A stretch of 64,000 bases of DNA from Roseibium sp. (GCA_017643215.1 JAEPNV010000021.1:1-64000); one strand, 5' to 3'. Positions 53,750 through 61,780 are shown, numbered from the stretch's first letter. Notes: generated by a model from the sequence alone, not told the origin. Program-made: numbers and translations.

Positions 53750-55438
53750 TTAAATGAGTGGATCGGCTGGGTCGTCGTTCATTCCCACAAGACCGACATC
53801 GGGCCAAAGGTCCTCCGCCGCCGACATCAACATGGCAGGCGAATTTGCCGTCTCCTCGTCCGGATAAGGCGTGGCCGCGGCCATGGATCCGTCCGCCAGG
53901 AGCGGCGCGGCGCCGTCATAGACGCTGGAAAGCGTCTGTGCGTCCGCGGCCTGTTTCTTGAGGTTTTCGACCGCGCTGGCGGAGCGGTTCTGGAATTCCT
54001 GGGAGTTTGAGAATCCGATCAGGATCTCATGGGCGTCCTGACCGGTCGCGATCCAGGCATCAACTTCCTGAGACGTCGACGCCCGTCCCAGAACGTTCTG
54101 ATAGAGCACGACCAGATACCCTGCGGACACCGAATTGGTGCCGTAAAGGTTCAAGAACTCGGCCGAATTGGTGAAGCCGGCGGCGGCCGCATAAAGGTTC
54201 AGCGAGCCGTCCACCAGCCCGTCCACCCAGCCGTTGATTCCGGCCGCGTCCGGGACCCGGTTGAAGGCGGCCTGATAAAGGCGAATGACCTGGTCGACGA
54301 AGGTGACCGCTTCGGACGACGTGACGAGTGCGTCCCGGACTTCCGTGAGGGTCATGGCGCCACTGTCGACCAGGGCGCTGAAGGAGTCCAGTTCCGCGTC
54401 TGTCGCATCGCGCATGAGAATGTGGTTGTAGTAGCGCGCGATGACGTCCGCCGTGCTGCCGGGCGCCAGGACGGCGATCTCGACCGTGGCCGTGTCGGCC
54501 CCCGAATTGCCGTCGCTGACCGTGTACGTGAAGGTGTCCGTGCCGGAAAACGCGGCCGCGGGCGTGTAGGTGAACGATCCGTCCTGCAAAATGGTCAGTG
54601 ATCCACTGCCGCGATAGTCATAGGATTCAACGCGCAACAGATCGCCGTCGAGATCCGTGTCATTGGCAAGCAGGCCGGCCAGGCTGGTAATGGCCAGCGA
54701 TCCGCCGCTCGCGGTGCTGTAGGTATCGGCGTTCGCCGTCGGGGCCCGGTTGCTCCAGTCCGCCAGGAAGCGGTCGTTTTCGACCATCGCCGGGGCGAGC
54801 CAGCTTTCATGGCCGCCGATTTCCGACGCCGTGAAACGTGTCGAGACGATGCCGACGGCAAAACTGCCCTCGGCGGTGGTGTAGTAGATCGGACCGCCGG
54901 AATTGCCGGCGTTGATGTCAAGGTCGAGGGAGATGTTGAACGTGTCGTCGACGGCGTCGAGATAGGCGGTGCCCGTGTCGTGGGTGAGGCGTTGGTCGTT
55001 GGCGCCCGGGTGACCGAGGACCGCGACCTCCCCGCCGTCATGCTGATAGTCGATGTCGAACCAGCCGTATTGATCTCCAAGCGGCACGTCCATGGAGAGC
55101 AGCGCGATATCGAGCTCGACCCCGCTTTGGGTGTCGAACCGGTTGTCGCCAGCCGAAATGCGGCCGTCGCCATCGGGGTCGAAGTTGCTGAAATAATTGA
55201 AGTTGACGGGATTGTAGACCGGCTCGTCGAATATGTCTGCCGGGTCATAGGACGGGATGACCTCGACCTGATCGGCCAGTCCGCCGAGCGCCTGATTGTA
55301 GATGACATGCGACGCGGTCAGGACATCGTTGCGGCCGACCAGAAAGCCGGTTCCGGTCACGGTCTCGCTGCCCCAGGTCGAGCGGATGAACACCACCGCC
55401 GAGCCCGGATAAATGTCATCGTCGAAATCTGTCGACAC
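53750..55438 (-). CDS. Trypsin-like serine protease with cadherin-like and DUF4214 domains
   Basis: A 562-residue protein. The trypsin-like domain (about 10-230) shows the triad: His in LTASHVIYN, Asp in ELDIALLSMD and Ser in INAGNSGGPIYY. A cadherin/VCBS-like domain follows (about 232-325; ANDTDLDGDLL, DTFTYTVSDGNSGADTATV). The C-terminal half is a DUF4214 domain (about 335-490; YNHILMRDATDAELD, YQAAFNRVPDAAGINGWVDGL). No signal peptide is present; DUF4214 proteins are often exported by type I systems, which would explain that. It is the last chromosomal gene before the prophage junction. Confidence 0.88.
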   Translation of the reverse strand: MSTDFDDDIYPGSAVVFIRSTWGSETVTGTGFLVGRNDVLTASHVIYNQALGGLADQVEVIPSYDPADIFDEPVYNPVNFNYFSNFDPDGDGRISAGDNRFDTQSGVELDIALLSMDVPLGDQYGWFDIDYQHDGGEVAVLGHPGANDQRLTHDTGTAYLDAVDDTFNISLDLDINAGNSGGPIYYTTAEGSFAVGIVSTRFTASEIGGHESWLAPAMVENDRFLADWSNRAPTANADTYSTASGGSLAITSLAGLLANDTDLDGDLLRVESYDYRGSGSLTILQDGSFTYTPAAAFSGTDTFTYTVSDGNSGADTATVEIAVLAPGSTADVIARYYNHILMRDATDAELDSFSALVDSGAMTLTEVRDALVTSSEAVTFVDQVIRLYQAAFNRVPDAAGINGWVDGLVDGSLNLYAAAAGFTNSAEFLNLYGTNSVSAGYLVVLYQNVLGRASTSQEVDAWIATGQDAHEILIGFSNSQEFQNRSASAVENLKKQAADAQTLSSVYDGAAPLLADGSMAAATPYPDEETANSPAMLMSAAEDLWPDVGLVGMNDDPADPLI

Positions 55439-55795
<357 letters not shown>

Positions 55796-56935
55796 TTATT
55801 TTTGACCCGCCTTTTGGGAGTTATGGCCCATTCCGGGACTATTCCGGGATTCCAGGGCTTCCAGCCCGTCCCGGACGTCCTCATCGAGCACATGCGCATA
55901 GCGCACGGTCGACGCGATGTCGGAATGCATGAGGGATTTTTGCACCAGGGCGAGGTCCCGCGTGGCGCGCAAGAGCTTTGACGCGAACTCGTGCCGCAGG
56001 TCATGGATCCTGAAGTCGGTGATGCGGGCCGCCTTGAGGGCCGTCGCCATCGTCCGCTTCAGGCTTTCATAGCTGATCGGCCGGCGCTTGCCGCGATTCG
56101 GATGGCGCTGCATTTCATAGCTCCATACCGCCTTGCCCGGCGCCCTGGCGGCCTCGGCCACGATCGTTGCCATCTGGCCCCGCGTGACCGGGATCCAGAC
56201 AAGGCCGTCGCCCTTGCGCCAAATCCGGATCCGGCACCGCGGCTCGTCCAGATCCTCCTTGGTCATGCCGATCGCGGCATTGACGCGAAGGCCCCTTGCG
56301 GCCAGGAACAAGAGGAACGGGACATAGTCCGGCCGGAGCGCGGCCCAGAACCGGTCCGCCTCGTCGCTGACGAATTCCCGCACGCGCTCTTTCGGTTCCT
56401 TCAGGGCGAGCTGCCGCCAGTCGAACTGCTCCAGATCGATGCTCACATGCCAGACCTTGCGCGCCCGCCGCAGGATCTGGCGCATGGGTTCGATGATCTG
56501 GCGGTTGACCGTTGCCGGAGCGACGGGTTTGTGATTGCGCTTTCCCTTGGTTTCGCCGGCGCGCTTTCGAACGGCGAGCGCTATGTCATTGGGCGTGATC
56601 GACATGAGCCGCTTTTGATCCCCGATCAACCGGCCGCAGTGTGCAAACGCGATCAGGGAATCGACCTCGGACCGCTGACCCTGGACGACTTCATCGAAAT
56701 AGCGAAGGCAAGCCTCGCCGAGCGTCATGCGGTCGTTCGGCTTTTCCGTCCTTAGTCGCCGTTTTTCCTGCCGTTCGAACTCTTGTGCGCGGCCGCGCGC
56801 CGTTTCGCCAGTTGAGCCGTGAAATCGACGACGCTCCCCGTCGATCTGGAGGACGAAGTCGAACTGATAGTACGGCGACTTGAGGATGGTTTTGCCGGTT
56901 TTTGGGTCTTTCTTTCTGGCAAGATAGACGGACAT
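55796..56935 (-). CDS. Tyrosine-type integrase
   Basis: A 379-residue site-specific recombinase. An N-terminal arm-binding domain (MSVYLARKKDPKTGKTILKS..) is followed by a SAM-like core-binding region (about 70-175) and the catalytic domain. The catalytic residues are Arg in AARGLRVNAAIGM, HxxR in IHDLRHEFAS, His in SLMHSDIASTVR and the nucleophile Tyr in RYAHVLDEDV. It lies 38 bases from the tRNA-Pro fragment and reads towards it. It is the last gene of the minus-strand phage operon. Confidence 0.95.
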   Translation of the reverse strand: MSVYLARKKDPKTGKTILKSPYYQFDFVLQIDGERRRFHGSTGETARGRAQEFERQEKRRLRTEKPNDRMTLGEACLRYFDEVVQGQRSEVDSLIAFAHCGRLIGDQKRLMSITPNDIALAVRKRAGETKGKRNHKPVAPATVNRQIIEPMRQILRRARKVWHVSIDLEQFDWRQLALKEPKERVREFVSDEADRFWAALRPDYVPFLLFLAARGLRVNAAIGMTKEDLDEPRCRIRIWRKGDGLVWIPVTRGQMATIVAEAARAPGKAVWSYEMQRHPNRGKRRPISYESLKRTMATALKAARITDFRIHDLRHEFASKLLRATRDLALVQKSLMHSDIASTVRYAHVLDEDVRDGLEALESRNSPGMGHNSQKAGQK

Positions 56936-57156
56936 GACACGTCCCCTGCGATAAAGGCGGCCAGGTCCTCCCGGATATAAGCCCGCCGTGTTCCTCTGAG
57001 GCGATAGAAAATCTCACCATTGTCGCCATACCGGGTCAACGTCTTTATATCGACGCCGAGGAAACTGGCGGCAGCGGTATGGGTCACCCAGACCTGATCG
57101 TTAAACAGCATGTCGAGCCGTTTTTCGACACTGCCGGGAACCGGGCTCATCCTCAC
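56752..57156 (-). CDS. Excisionase-like DNA-binding protein
   Basis: A 134-codon frame. Residues about 20-65 resemble a MerR/excisionase-type winged helix: WVTHTAAASFLGVDIKTLTRYG..GEIFYRLRGTRRAYIREDL. The C-terminal half (about 73-134) overlaps the integrase start by 184 bases in another frame and is low-complexity, basic and serine-rich. The true function likely sits in the first 70 residues. Its start overlaps the preceding stop (ATGA). Such a protein normally steers the integrase toward excision. Confidence 0.65.
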   Translation of the reverse strand: MRMSPVPGSVEKRLDMLFNDQVWVTHTAAASFLGVDIKTLTRYGDNGEIFYRLRGTRRAYIREDLAAFIAGDVSCPSILPERKTQKPAKPSSSRRTISSTSSSRSTGSVVDFTAQLAKRRAAAHKSSNGRKNGD

Positions 57157-57776
57157 CCCCTCACAGGAACGCCGATGAGGCCAAGGCGCTTGATAAGTTC
57201 GCCGCGGGCCTTGTCGGGTCCCCAGGCCTTGACCGACTGCGGGAAGGGCTCCGGCAGGCGCCAGTGGCCGGGCCTGCGGCAGGTGGCCATCAGGTCCCGG
57301 ACCTCGGTGGCGGTCAGCGTCTTGTCGAGCGCGGAAAGATAGGACAACTGATCGAGGAGGGCCGCGTCGCTCAGCTCGACGGGCACCCGCGCGGCCGCGT
57401 AGATCGCCGCCGTCACGGTGTCGCGGGCCTCGCGGACATGATCCATGAAGATGTCCGGATCGCCGGAAAGCTGCGCGGCGAGGCCTAAGAACGGCCGCGT
57501 GGGCTCGCCCAGATAGGCGGCGTGGAAGTCGGCGAGCAGCGCCGCCGCCCGGTGGCGCTCGTCCGCCCGGTCATGCATCAGGCAGCAATGCTGGGCGACC
57601 GTATAGGTCACATGCGGTGTTGCGCCGTTGAAGCGCGGGATCTTGGAGAGCGCCTCGACAATGTCCGGAAAGTGGATGTCGTCGGCGGTGAGGTTCGCCA
57701 GATCCACGATCCTTCCGGACGCCATCTGGCAGGGCGCGGTCAGGACGGGCACGTCGCCGGCAAGGGGAAAGGTCAT
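57153..57776 (-). CDS. HD-like phosphohydrolase with altered metal motif
   Basis: A 207-residue phage-type protein. The text matches the YfbR-like HD hydrolases often found in phages: YTVAQHCCLMHDRA, then LLADFHAAYLGEPTRPFLGLAAQ. The usual HD pair is replaced by Asp-Phe-His, so the metal site looks altered, although the first and later His residues remain. If active it would dephosphorylate nucleotides. It overlaps neighbours by four bases on both sides. Confidence 0.6.
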   Translation of the reverse strand: MTFPLAGDVPVLTAPCQMASGRIVDLANLTADDIHFPDIVEALSKIPRFNGATPHVTYTVAQHCCLMHDRADERHRAAALLADFHAAYLGEPTRPFLGLAAQLSGDPDIFMDHVREARDTVTAAIYAAARVPVELSDAALLDQLSYLSALDKTLTATEVRDLMATCRRPGHWRLPEPFPQSVKAWGPDKARGELIKRLGLIGVPVRG

Positions 57777-58036
57777 CGTCCGTTCCTTATGGCGTCGACC
57801 GCGCGGATCGCCTCGCAGTGGACGTTCAAGGCCTTGGTCTTGAAGGTGTCCACCACGGTCAGAATCCGCGCCCGGTCATGGGGGGTGAGGTCCAGGCAGG
57901 CCTTGAGGTCGCCCTGGAGCGTTTGGAGATCGGCGACCAGCGCGCCGGTCTCGTCAAGAAAGCGCATGGCGCGGTCCGCGGCCGGCGGCGCGGTGCGTCT
58001 GGCGTCCTCGATCTCGATCGCGCTCGGCCGTTTCAT
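57773..58036 (-). CDS. Small phage protein of unknown function
   Basis: An 87-residue helical protein beginning MKRPSAIEIEDARRTAPPAADRAMRFLDE. The rest is amphipathic (LQTLQGDLKACLDLTPHDRARILTVVD) with no recognised domain. Both ends overlap neighbours by four bases, which, with GGGAG upstream, makes it a likely gene. Confidence 0.55.
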   Translation of the reverse strand: MKRPSAIEIEDARRTAPPAADRAMRFLDETGALVADLQTLQGDLKACLDLTPHDRARILTVVDTFKTKALNVHCEAIRAVDAIRNGR

Positions 58037-58212
58037 GAACCGCTCCCGCGAAGGGCCCTGTTGTCGGCGTGGAGCTGCTTGCACGTCCCGCGCGCGGCGG
58101 CCAGCGAGCGGATCAGTTCAGCCACGATCTGGGCGTCGGCATGCCGGCCCTCGGCCGTGAGCCGGTCCCGCAGCTTCTTGCCGTTGTCCGTCCGTCGTTC
58201 AGCCCGGTTCAT
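58033..58212 (-). CDS. Small phage protein of unknown function
   Basis: A 59-residue protein starting MNRAERRTDNGKKLRDRLTA. It is basic at the N terminus and helical. AAGGGAGACCGCTC lies just before the ATG, and the stop overlaps the next start (ATGA), so it is a strong candidate despite its size. Function unknown. Confidence 0.55.
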   Translation of the reverse strand: MNRAERRTDNGKKLRDRLTAEGRHADAQIVAELIRSLAAARGTCKQLHADNRALRGSGS

Positions 58213-58339
58213 GAGCGGTCTCCCTTCTTACGTCCGTCCCGGCGATGGCTGGCCTTGCTGATATTTTGGCACCACGGGGCTCCCATGCCCTCAGACCGTC
58301 GCCAGCAGCCGTCGTCCTCCCTCCGGAACGGGTCTTTCT

Positions 58340-58708
58340 TCACACGGTCTGCGGAAGAGGTGAGTGCTTGGGCTTTGCAGCCTGCTTGGCACGGATCTGT
58401 TCGATCTTCGTCCAGACACGCGCAAGCTCATCTTCGGCGGCCTGTTGCATGTCGAGGTTCTTGGTTTCGCAAAGTGCAGCGAATGTCACCTGCACGCCGC
58501 CGGCCTCCTGATGCGGGTCGCCGATGTCCCGGTCAAAGACGTAATCGACAAGCTGGTGCGCTTCGGATCGTGTGCAGCCGGTGGATTGCACCAACTCCAG
58601 GGCTTCCTCAAGGAACCGGTGATTGCGCTCAACCAGATCGTCGGCGATTTGCTGTCCGAAGCACTCCAGCATCCACGCGTGCACTCGTTCTTGAAATCCA
58701 TTCAACAT
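58340..58708 (-). CDS. MazG-like phage protein
   Basis: A 122-residue helical protein. ERNHRFLEEALELVQSTG and GDPHQEAGGVQVTFAALC resemble the MazG-like nucleotide pyrophosphohydrolase helices seen in phages of alphaproteobacteria, with the EEALE cluster as candidate metal ligands. The C-terminal tail is basic. The start at MLNGFQERVHAWM is chosen since homologues begin there; the frame is open upstream. It lies 127 bases before the 59-residue gene and eight after the next upstream gene. Confidence 0.5.
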   Translation of the reverse strand: MLNGFQERVHAWMLECFGQQIADDLVERNHRFLEEALELVQSTGCTRSEAHQLVDYVFDRDIGDPHQEAGGVQVTFAALCETKNLDMQQAAEDELARVWTKIEQIRAKQAAKPKHSPLPQTV

Positions 58709-58716
58709 GCCGGTTC

Positions 58717-59007
58717 CTAACTTCGATTCCAGAGGAAGGCGGCAAAGTTCGCCACATCCACCGCATCGCCCTTTGCCACGTGATCGAACAGAGCGAGCCG
58801 GATGGCCTCGGGGTGCCAATTCGGGTCATCCCAACCGCTCTTTCCCCGCTCCATCGCCGCCAATCGAAGTTTGGATTTCATCGCGGCGGCGAACCGATCG
58901 ACCAATTGGTCGAGGGCGTCGAACTCGGCCGTGGCGTTGCAACTGCACTCGCCGGCCGAACGGCACCCACACGGCTTTCGGAAGTGATCTACGCTGACGC
59001 GCATCAT
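58717..59007 (-). CDS. Phage protein of unknown function
   Basis: A 96-residue protein with a cysteine-rich N terminus (KPCGCRSAGECSCNA, a possible zinc knuckle) and a C-terminal block with KGDAVDVANFAAFLWNRS, a motif that recurs in phage hypothetical proteins next to MazG-like genes. GAGGGA precedes the paired ATGs at 59007 and 59004. Function unknown. Confidence 0.55.
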   Translation of the reverse strand: MMRVSVDHFRKPCGCRSAGECSCNATAEFDALDQLVDRFAAAMKSKLRLAAMERGKSGWDDPNWHPEAIRLALFDHVAKGDAVDVANFAAFLWNRS

Positions 59008-59014
59008 CGGTCCC

Positions 59015-59395
59015 TCACCAGCTTCGCAACCGCAGGTGGGCAGCGTTTTGGGCGGCGTTGGCGACGGCGCGGATGTCGCGGGCGAGGGTATCGTCCCCTT
59101 GGCTCTCGGCGGACATCGCCAACGATTCAACATCGGAAAGGTAGTGCTCCGTCAGGTGCGTGGCCGTCAGGCGGCACCCTTTCGGAGCGGTTTTGCGGCG
59201 CGCCCAAAAATTCCTGCGGGGCCACCGGTCGGTGTTCCACGGGTTTTGCCAGCGGGCACCGGTGTAAACGGGGGTGTTGTATTCATACTGCCACCACAAA
59301 ACCCCGAGATACCGGCGCTTTCGGCCGGTCCAGTATGTTTTCGGCGGCTGGAGCGGCGGCAAGTCAGAGGCGGCATGGAACGGCTGGGCGGTCAT
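59015..59395 (-). CDS. Phage protein of unknown function
   Basis: A 126-residue protein. The first half is rich in Trp, Tyr and Arg (GVLWWQYEYNTPVYTGARW..WPRRNFWARR); the second half is helical (HLTEHYLSDVESLAMSAES). No domain is recognised. Its ATG overlaps the stop of the upstream membrane-protein gene. Confidence 0.5.
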   Translation of the reverse strand: MTAQPFHAASDLPPLQPPKTYWTGRKRRYLGVLWWQYEYNTPVYTGARWQNPWNTDRWPRRNFWARRKTAPKGCRLTATHLTEHYLSDVESLAMSAESQGDDTLARDIRAVANAAQNAAHLRLRSW

Positions 59396-59688
59396 GGCCG
59401 TGTCGTCCCCTTGGCAAAAAGGGCCCCATTGCCCAAACGCGCGGCAATGGGGCCAGTGCTCTTCAGGGAGGATGCGCCAGGTGTCCGGCCTGACGCGGGT
59501 GTCTCCCCCGATGCGGCGGGGGAGCGGGTAGGGCGCCGGTCTTTTGACCCGTCGCCAATGTCGCGGTCGAAGGATTTGAGCTGTTCGCGGCGCGCGATGA
59601 TCAACAGCGCCAGCACGAGGCACACAAACGAGGCGGCGAGCACGCCAATGAGCGCGGTGGCCTTCACGATCTGGAGGGTGGTGTCCAT
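59392..59688 (-). CDS. Small single-pass membrane protein (first gene of the integrase operon)
   Basis: A 98-residue protein. One membrane helix (about 10-33, ATALIGVLAASFVCLVLALLIIA) is followed by a charged, low-complexity tail. AAGGA lies seven bases before the ATG. Directly upstream lies the AT-rich operator-bearing region, so it begins the operon that ends with the integrase. Confidence 0.55.
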   Translation of the reverse strand: MDTTLQIVKATALIGVLAASFVCLVLALLIIARREQLKSFDRDIGDGSKDRRPTRSPAASGETPASGRTPGASSLKSTGPIAARLGNGALFAKGTTRP

Positions 59689-59725
59689 GTTGGGTCCTTG
59701 CGTCTATAACCAAACATGATGCAAT

Positions 59726-59766
59726 ATTACATATAATGCAATGTCAGAATTACATAAAATGTAATT
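59726..59766. promoter_or_regulatory. Tandem repressor-type operators upstream of the integrase operon
   Basis: Two 17-base sites. ATTACAT-ATA-ATGCAAT is at 59726-59742 with one mismatch between arms. ATTACAT-AAA-ATGTAAT is at 59749-59765, perfect, and extends to a 19-base palindrome (59748-59766). Their centres are 23 bases apart. They lie between the divergent starts at 59688 and 59790. The same word occurs at 61745-61761, beside the repressor gene. Confidence 0.75.
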
Positions 59767-59789
59767 CGACGAAAAAATGTTGATCTAAC

Positions 59790-60605
59790 ATGCGGACTCT
59801 CGACCCGGAATCGGCGACCTGTTTATATGACACTGCATGCGAGGCAGGGTTGGGATGCATGAGCAGGCCACCGATCGACAAACTGGAAATGCATAGGGCT
59901 GTCGGTCTGCTGACCGAAGAGCTCGACAAGATAGGTCCAATAAACCTTCGGTTTTCAAACGACGTATCGGGACTTGAGGCTGCGCACCGGATTCTAGGCA
60001 AGTCGGAAACAGGCGAAAACTTTCAGCGGGCTATGGATACACTTCCGCCGAACCGTTTCTTCTGGATCGGTGCTTTTATGGGCGACTCGGTTATCGGAAC
60101 GGTTGCGGCGCGTTGCGATGACAGTGCCTGGTCATTGCAACGATTCGTCAAGGAGTATTGGGAACGGACCTTCGATGCCGAGGGAGGAGGAAAAGTCTCC
60201 ATCATGCCGGACAGCCCGACGTCTGCGCGCAACTACTTTGGGCGTTTTGCCTATCTGGGTGAAGCCGTCACGCGGGACGATCTGCGTGGTAAGAACCTTT
60301 CCTACATACTCGTTCGGCTGGCTTTATTGTTTGCCCATGACGAATGGCGCCCCACCGTCGCGTATGGTTGGATGCGGGACTGGCATGCCTACGCCGGGCT
60401 TCCCATTCGTTGGGGGTTCAACCGCTGCGTCCAAAATGCCTTCGAGTGGCAGACACCGCCGCTGAAAAAAGATTGGCATAATCTGGCTTTTTTGCTGTGT
60501 GATCAGGACGGATTTGACCAACTAATGAAGCACCCCGCACCACGGGCACTGTTTGAGGCGCGAAAGAATACCCAAACAGGAAGCGTGACCCGCCCATCGT
60601 CCTGA
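59790..60605 (+). CDS. Predicted GNAT-like protein (prophage cargo)
   Basis: A 271-residue protein, or 248 from an alternative ATG at 59859. Residues about 90-215 look like an acyltransferase fold: FFWIGAFMGDSVIGTVAAR, then AVTRDDLRGKNLSYILVRLALLFA, where RGKNLS would sit at the acetyl-CoA loop. No family is firmly recognised. Codon use is less GC-rich than in neighbours. The last 188 bases overlap the PAS-like gene on the other strand. It is preceded by the operator pair, and no strong ribosome site is seen. Confidence 0.5.
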   Translation: MRTLDPESATCLYDTACEAGLGCMSRPPIDKLEMHRAVGLLTEELDKIGPINLRFSNDVSGLEAAHRILGKSETGENFQRAMDTLPPNRFFWIGAFMGDSVIGTVAARCDDSAWSLQRFVKEYWERTFDAEGGGKVSIMPDSPTSARNYFGRFAYLGEAVTRDDLRGKNLSYILVRLALLFAHDEWRPTVAYGWMRDWHAYAGLPIRWGFNRCVQNAFEWQTPPLKKDWHNLAFLLCDQDGFDQLMKHPAPRALFEARKNTQTGSVTRPSS

Positions 60606-61020
60606 CAGGAAGAATAAGCCTCTGATAAAAAACGCTGACTTTACGTCCGCATGTATCGCGCATCTCCGCCCGGACAACATCAAAGACGGGCACGGCAGTT
60701 TTAGCTGCCTCGAAATAACTCCGCCCAACCAGCTCGCAGTACTCCTTCCCAAGAAAGCTGCGGAATTCGTCCGTGCATTCAGCCCAGCCTGATCCAAGGA
60801 TCTTCACGGACAATGCGTCGTTTCCGCATAATAGCAGGTCCGGACTATCTCCGCGCTTTGGTGTGCCCTCGAACATGACTAAGCGAGGGAAGAGAGGAAC
60901 AAGGTCTTCGCACATCCGGCCTTCGTGCTGCCGCCAGACCTCTAGCAACCGTTGGGAATAGTCATCCCCGGCGCCCTGGTCGATGTGTTCGAGCGGCATG
61001 GTTTGGCAGAACTCTTTCAT
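60418..61020 (-). CDS. PAS-like protein (prophage cargo)
   Basis: A 200-residue protein. Residues about 68-150 recall the short alphaproteobacterial PAS-type domains: LSVKILGSGWAECTDEFRSFLGKEYCELVGRSYF..RKVSVFYQRLILPV..GSRFLFGYSF. The C-terminal 45 residues are weakly structured and lie antisense to the GNAT-like gene end. It may be a signal-binding moron protein. The start overlaps the stop of the 76-residue gene (ATGA), and it shares the repressor transcript. Confidence 0.5.
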   Translation of the reverse strand: MKEFCQTMPLEHIDQGAGDDYSQRLLEVWRQHEGRMCEDLVPLFPRLVMFEGTPKRGDSPDLLLCGNDALSVKILGSGWAECTDEFRSFLGKEYCELVGRSYFEAAKTAVPVFDVVRAEMRDTCGRKVSVFYQRLILPVRTMGGSRFLFGYSFAPQTVPVVRGASLVGQIRPDHTAKKPDYANLFSAAVSATRRHFGRSG

Positions 61021-61247
61021 ACCTTAAGGCTCCGCTGGACATGGCAAACAGAGATGAGCCTTTTCATGCGGGTGACGAATCTTTCTGCCTGTTCATCTGT
61101 CAGCGCATGTGGATTGGTGTGTAATGCGATGTTGAAGCACACAAGTTCCGGGATATCGTTGAGCCCGTCTCGCCGTGCGTCGTGCACTACATCAATAACC
61201 GCCTCTCGCAACGACTTGCGGTATTCTCTTAGAGGGCGCGTACTCAT
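61017..61247 (-). CDS. Small protein of unknown function in the repressor operon
   Basis: A 76-residue protein, MSTRPLREYRKSLREAVIDVVHDARRDG at the N terminus. It is helical with EQAERFVTRMKRLI near the end. No family is recognised. It follows the repressor gene by eight bases and overlaps the PAS-like gene by four, so the three form one transcript. Confidence 0.55.
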   Translation of the reverse strand: MSTRPLREYRKSLREAVIDVVHDARRDGLNDIPELVCFNIALHTNPHALTDEQAERFVTRMKRLISVCHVQRSLKV

Positions 61248-61255
61248 GACCCGTC

Positions 61256-61666
61256 CTAGTTTTCAACGCTCTTAGTCTCTTCTATAAACCGATAAATCGC
61301 ATAGAGGAGACGTTTGACACTAGAGCTTTTGGCGTGGCCATTCGCATATCTTTGATCAAGGTTACGGGCTTCTTCGAAAGCGAGTTCGAACAACTCTGAT
61401 TCGACCAGCAACGGTTCGTCAGCTGCAACACCGGCAAAATTGCCCGCTCCTGGACGGACATCCAGATCCCCGGCAAGCAGGCTATAAAACTCCTGCTCGG
61501 AGACATTACATATTTCGGCCAGCTTTTTGATGTGGTCAGTCGTGGTCGGGCTCTTCCCTGTTTTAAGCCTGGATACATGTGGTGCAGAAACGCCGAGCCG
61601 TTCTGCAAGCTCTTCGCCCTTCAAGCCTGTTAAATCAGATGCGAGTTTGACCGGTGTTTTGCCCAT
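61256..61666 (-). CDS. Phage repressor-type XRE regulator
   Basis: A 136-residue protein. Residues about 5-60 form an XRE helix-turn-helix: KGEELAERLGVSAPHVSRLKTGKSPTTTDHIKKLAEICNVSEQEF. The C-terminal part (about 65-130) is helical and acidic and may dimerise. It is read away from the operator-like region at 61.7 kb, opposite the Cro-type gene, the layout of a CI/Cro switch. The start at MGKTPVKL is used; an upstream in-frame ATG falls within the operators. Confidence 0.8.
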   Translation of the reverse strand: MGKTPVKLASDLTGLKGEELAERLGVSAPHVSRLKTGKSPTTTDHIKKLAEICNVSEQEFYSLLAGDLDVRPGAGNFAGVAADEPLLVESELFELAFEEARNLDQRYANGHAKSSSVKRLLYAIYRFIEETKSVEN

Positions 61667-61689
61667 AGGCGAATTATCCGCCAGCGCGG

Positions 61690-61761
61690 ATGTAATGCCA
61701 TAACGCCAAGAGAAATCAGTTGATGTAATATTTTGCATATCAATATTGCATATTATGTAAT
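61690..61761. promoter_or_regulatory. Operator region of the repressor/Cro switch
   Basis: A full site ATTGCAT-ATT-ATGTAAT lies at 61745-61761 (one mismatch). Two half sites ATGTAAT lie at 61690-61696 and 61723-61729, spaced 33 and 32 bases along, about three helical turns. The region sits between the divergent starts at 61666 and 61781 and shares its consensus ATTRCAT-N3-ATGYAAT with 59726-59766. Confidence 0.7.
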
Positions 61762-61780
61762 TTTGAGGCAGGGTGCCGGC

